Positions 62,033 through 64,000 of a DNA stretch of 64,000 nucleotides are shown here, piece after piece. Numbering within the stretch: position 1 is the stretch's first letter; each line of letters opens with the position of its first letter. Source of the DNA: Luteolibacter flavescens (lineage in GTDB: Bacteria > Verrucomicrobiota > Verrucomicrobiia > Verrucomicrobiales > Akkermansiaceae); contig NZ_JAPDDS010000008.1 in the NCBI RefSeq assembly GCF_025950085.1, positions 209,094-273,093 of the forward strand, read 5' to 3'. The notes under the pieces are model-generated. The model was not told the origin of the DNA. It made no database searches and saw only the letters and a list, made by a program, of their open reading frames with translations. A program made the translations under genes and the position numbers.

Positions 62033-63634
62033 CTACTTCCTCTGCCAGAGAAGCTCGATCAGTGACGCCCCGGCCGCTTCACAAACGAGATGTCCGTTCT
62101 TCGTGGCGACGGGCTTCAGCATACCCCTGCGCTTGCCGGGTTCCGTTCGCCACACCTTGAATTCATTTCTGGTCTTACGCTTCGGAGGCGGGATGATGCG
62201 GATCGCATGGCGTCGCGGCGTCGATCCGACCACCTTAAATTTCACCAGCACGCGGTCCGGACGCTTGCCCTCCAAGGAGAACTCCACGCCGGACAAAGGC
62301 ACCGCGCACCAGACCATGAATGGAATCTTCCGCCACCGGTGGAAGGTTCGCGTGGCGATCGCTAGGGCGAGCCCGGCCCCATACACTTCCTGACCCACCT
62401 GACCCGCCGGTGCCATCGAGGCGTAGAGATCCTCCAGCGGCACCGGGAGGTTGCGGGTAATGACTCCCTCCCGAGGAGAGTCCGAGATAGAAGCCGCGGG
62501 AAGCTCGCTCGGGAAATAATAGCGAGCCCGTCCGGAGAGGTGCTTCCCGTATTCAACCAAAAGATCGAGCAGAGCCGGAGGAATGGCCTCACCCATCTCT
62601 GCGATATAGAGGCGGCTGGCGGCAAAGATCTCCGCCTCCTCATAAGGTGCGATGTAAGGTGCATCGTGAAGAGGCGGCAGACCAAGATAGGTGGACCACG
62701 GACTGCCGGGGCGTGCGGGCTCCCACATCCACAGGTGGCTGAGTACGCTGGCCATGCACACAACGCTGAGCTCTTTGTAGAGAGCGTTCCCGGTGGCCAT
62801 CCAAAGCCGGGCTAGAGCCACGCCCGCCAAGACGGTGTTGTTGGTCTGGTAAAGCATCCCGAAGCCCAGGCACGCCAGCATTGACGCTGCTTCTTCCGCT
62901 TGGTCGAGAAAGCGCCTGTCGGCAGTAAGTTCCCATGCCTGAAGCATCACGTAAGCATACAGTCCGGCGGCATTCCTCTCTCCGCCCATGCCTTCTTTCA
63001 CCTCTCGCTTGATGACCCGGAAGGTCTTCCGATGGTAAAAGACGGGCCAGTCATGATTGAAATGAGCCGCGACGCGAATGACGTATTCCAAGCAGTCGAG
63101 AAACAGCTTCTGCTCGTCCCTTCTGCCGAGGAGTGCGAGCCCCCCGAGGCTTTTCATGGTGTGCAGCAAATACCATGAATCCATCCGCTCCATGTGCTCT
63201 TCCTCGCTCGGCGCGCCGCCCTTGAATTTCTCACCCGGTAGCCATCGGGCCATCGTCGAAAGGTCCTCCAGGTAGAATTCCGCGAGATTGCCATCGAGAC
63301 GCTTCATCAGCGGATGAGGCTTGAGTCGCCACGCTTCGTATTCTGCCAAGGCCACCGTAATTGCCCCCTGGACCATGCTCTCCGGAGGCTTGTCATCCGA
63401 GCCCACGTAAGCATTCAGGAAAGTTCTCCTCCGAATCTTCCGCATGCAATGTCGAGAGGTCGCCAGCGCTTCCAGCGTTCTCTTGGCCGTGCGGGCCCAG
63501 TCATGCCACGGCCCCGGGGCGGGAGCAGTTTTCCGAAGCACCCAAGACATCCCTTCGATGAACTCGAGTGCGCGCGCCGCCTCGCCGCGTTCGCTGCTTC
63601 CCGTCACCCGCAGGAACACGTCGGAGACCACCAC
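62033..63634 (-). CDS. alpha/alpha-toroid-like protein, 5' end cut by an IS element
   Basis: 533 aa as written from a GTG, but the frame is open upstream to the transposase stop (63764) and reads TRYTGAGLEGCVSVEWPALG..., protein-like sequence without a start codon, so the true N-terminus has been removed. Repeated helix pairs such as NAAGLYAYVMLQAWELTADRRFLDQAEEAASML suggest an (alpha/alpha)6 barrel as in glycan-active enzymes and the structural neighbours of GH families. Opposite strand to the phage genes: cargo or tail gene. Possibly a pseudogene. Confidence 0.62.
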   Translation of the reverse strand: MVVSDVFLRVTGSSERGEAARALEFIEGMSWVLRKTAPAPGPWHDWARTAKRTLEALATSRHCMRKIRRRTFLNAYVGSDDKPPESMVQGAITVALAEYEAWRLKPHPLMKRLDGNLAEFYLEDLSTMARWLPGEKFKGGAPSEEEHMERMDSWYLLHTMKSLGGLALLGRRDEQKLFLDCLEYVIRVAAHFNHDWPVFYHRKTFRVIKREVKEGMGGERNAAGLYAYVMLQAWELTADRRFLDQAEEAASMLACLGFGMLYQTNNTVLAGVALARLWMATGNALYKELSVVCMASVLSHLWMWEPARPGSPWSTYLGLPPLHDAPYIAPYEEAEIFAASRLYIAEMGEAIPPALLDLLVEYGKHLSGRARYYFPSELPAASISDSPREGVITRNLPVPLEDLYASMAPAGQVGQEVYGAGLALAIATRTFHRWRKIPFMVWCAVPLSGVEFSLEGKRPDRVLVKFKVVGSTPRRHAIRIIPPPKRKTRNEFKVWRTEPGKRRGMLKPVATKNGHLVCEAAGASLIELLWQRK

Positions 63635-63763
63635 CGTCGCTCCTTTCGGCAGCGGCCTCTCGCCGTCCGGCAGTCTCGTGCCAAGGGCCGGCCACTCGAC
63701 ACTGACGCAACCTTCCAGCCCGGCACCCGTGTATCTTGTATAAGAAGCCGTCTGAAAAATAAC

Positions 63764-64000
63764 TCATGCTGCAATTCTCGCCAGCATGCGCCTCGACATC
63801 GAAAGGTGGATGAGGGCCTTGGAGTGATCCATGCACACCTCGTGATCGCGAATGAGTCGTCGTGACTGAATCAGCCAGCTGAACGTCCGCTCCACGATCC
63901 AACGCTTCGGCAGGATCTCAAAACCCTTCGCCTTGTCGCTGCGCCTGACAATCTCCAGATCGATCTGCCGGTGCCGGTCCAACCGGGCCACCTCGCCTTC
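63764..64000 (-). mobile_element. IS5-type element: C-terminal end of a DDE transposase, cut by the window edge
   Basis: The visible part reads KGFEILPKRWIVERTFSWLIQSRRLIRDHEVCMDHSKALIHLSMSRRML, where RWIVERTFSWL is the E-containing motif of IS5/IS427-type (DDE_Tnp_1) transposases. The frame runs off the right edge. The IS end lies somewhere between the stop codon and about 63735, near AAGCCGTCTGAAAAATAACT. Confidence 0.85.

Larger units (their letters stand above)
49613..64000. mobile_element. prophage-like integrated element, right end beyond the window
   Basis: Begins at the tRNA-Leu att fragment, followed by integrase, excisionase-like, replication, helicase, tail-hub-like and terminase genes. 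No second tRNA-Leu is visible up to 64000, so the element is longer than 14.4 kb and the intact tRNA gene should be at its right end, in reverse orientation. An IS5-type insertion lies at the right edge of the window. Confidence 0.78.

Overview
This 64-kb window is GC-rich chromosomal DNA, most probably from a Verrucomicrobiota bacterium of the Luteolibacter/Verrucomicrobiaceae type. The reasons are a PEP-CTERM exported protein, a large secreted protein with a DPDGDGIPNG-type tail, an ECF sigma/FecR pair with a ligand-binding tail, a ThrRS without a TGS domain, and many dispersed palindromic intergenic repeats. The taxonomic call is inference; no rRNA is present.

Left half (1-33 kb): mostly housekeeping genes. 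valS (cut by the window edge), a YiiX-like amidase, a tandem pair of 500-aa paralogues with a decayed M20 peptidase fragment between them, an intact M20 peptidase, prmC, murA, a large M50 site-2-type membrane protease, a TPR protein coupled to a YheT-type hydrolase, a HIT protein, folC, a ParE/antitoxin pair, an exported PF04450-type peptidase, an orphan antitoxin, accD, comF, a CPBP protease, a redox cluster (CxxC thioredoxin-fold protein / HxlR regulator / MOSC protein), a HigBA-like toxin-antitoxin pair, thrS, a 2-Cys peroxiredoxin, a HAD phosphatase and infC.

Middle (33-50 kb): an exported SGNH esterase-like protein and a PEP-CTERM protein lie divergent to an ECF sigma factor and its FecR-type anti-sigma factor. 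All three non-sigma proteins carry the same roughly 170-residue domain, twice in the SGNH protein, so the sensor carries the same domain as exported proteins next to it. Then come a three-gene membrane cluster coupled by ATGA overlaps, a lipoprotein, a GAF protein, a metzincin-like peptidase, and a kaiC-kaiB-kaiB-hybrid histidine kinase operon without kaiA.

Right end (49.6-64 kb): an integrated prophage-like element. Its left boundary is a 55-bp 3' fragment of tRNA-Leu(CAG), next to a native-looking terminator and followed by a tyrosine integrase, an excisionase-like HTH protein, a replication protein, a DnaB-like helicase, a free-standing integrase arm domain, a tail-hub-like protein, two translationally coupled glycan-modifying enzymes (one a sulfotransferase/glycosyltransferase/Stealth-like fusion), a terminase small subunit, and a gene whose 5' end is cut off by an IS5-type element. 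The right end of the element is outside the window.

Intergenic space is dominated by at least four families of palindromic repeats, some nested in each other, plus an 86-bp tandem triplication.
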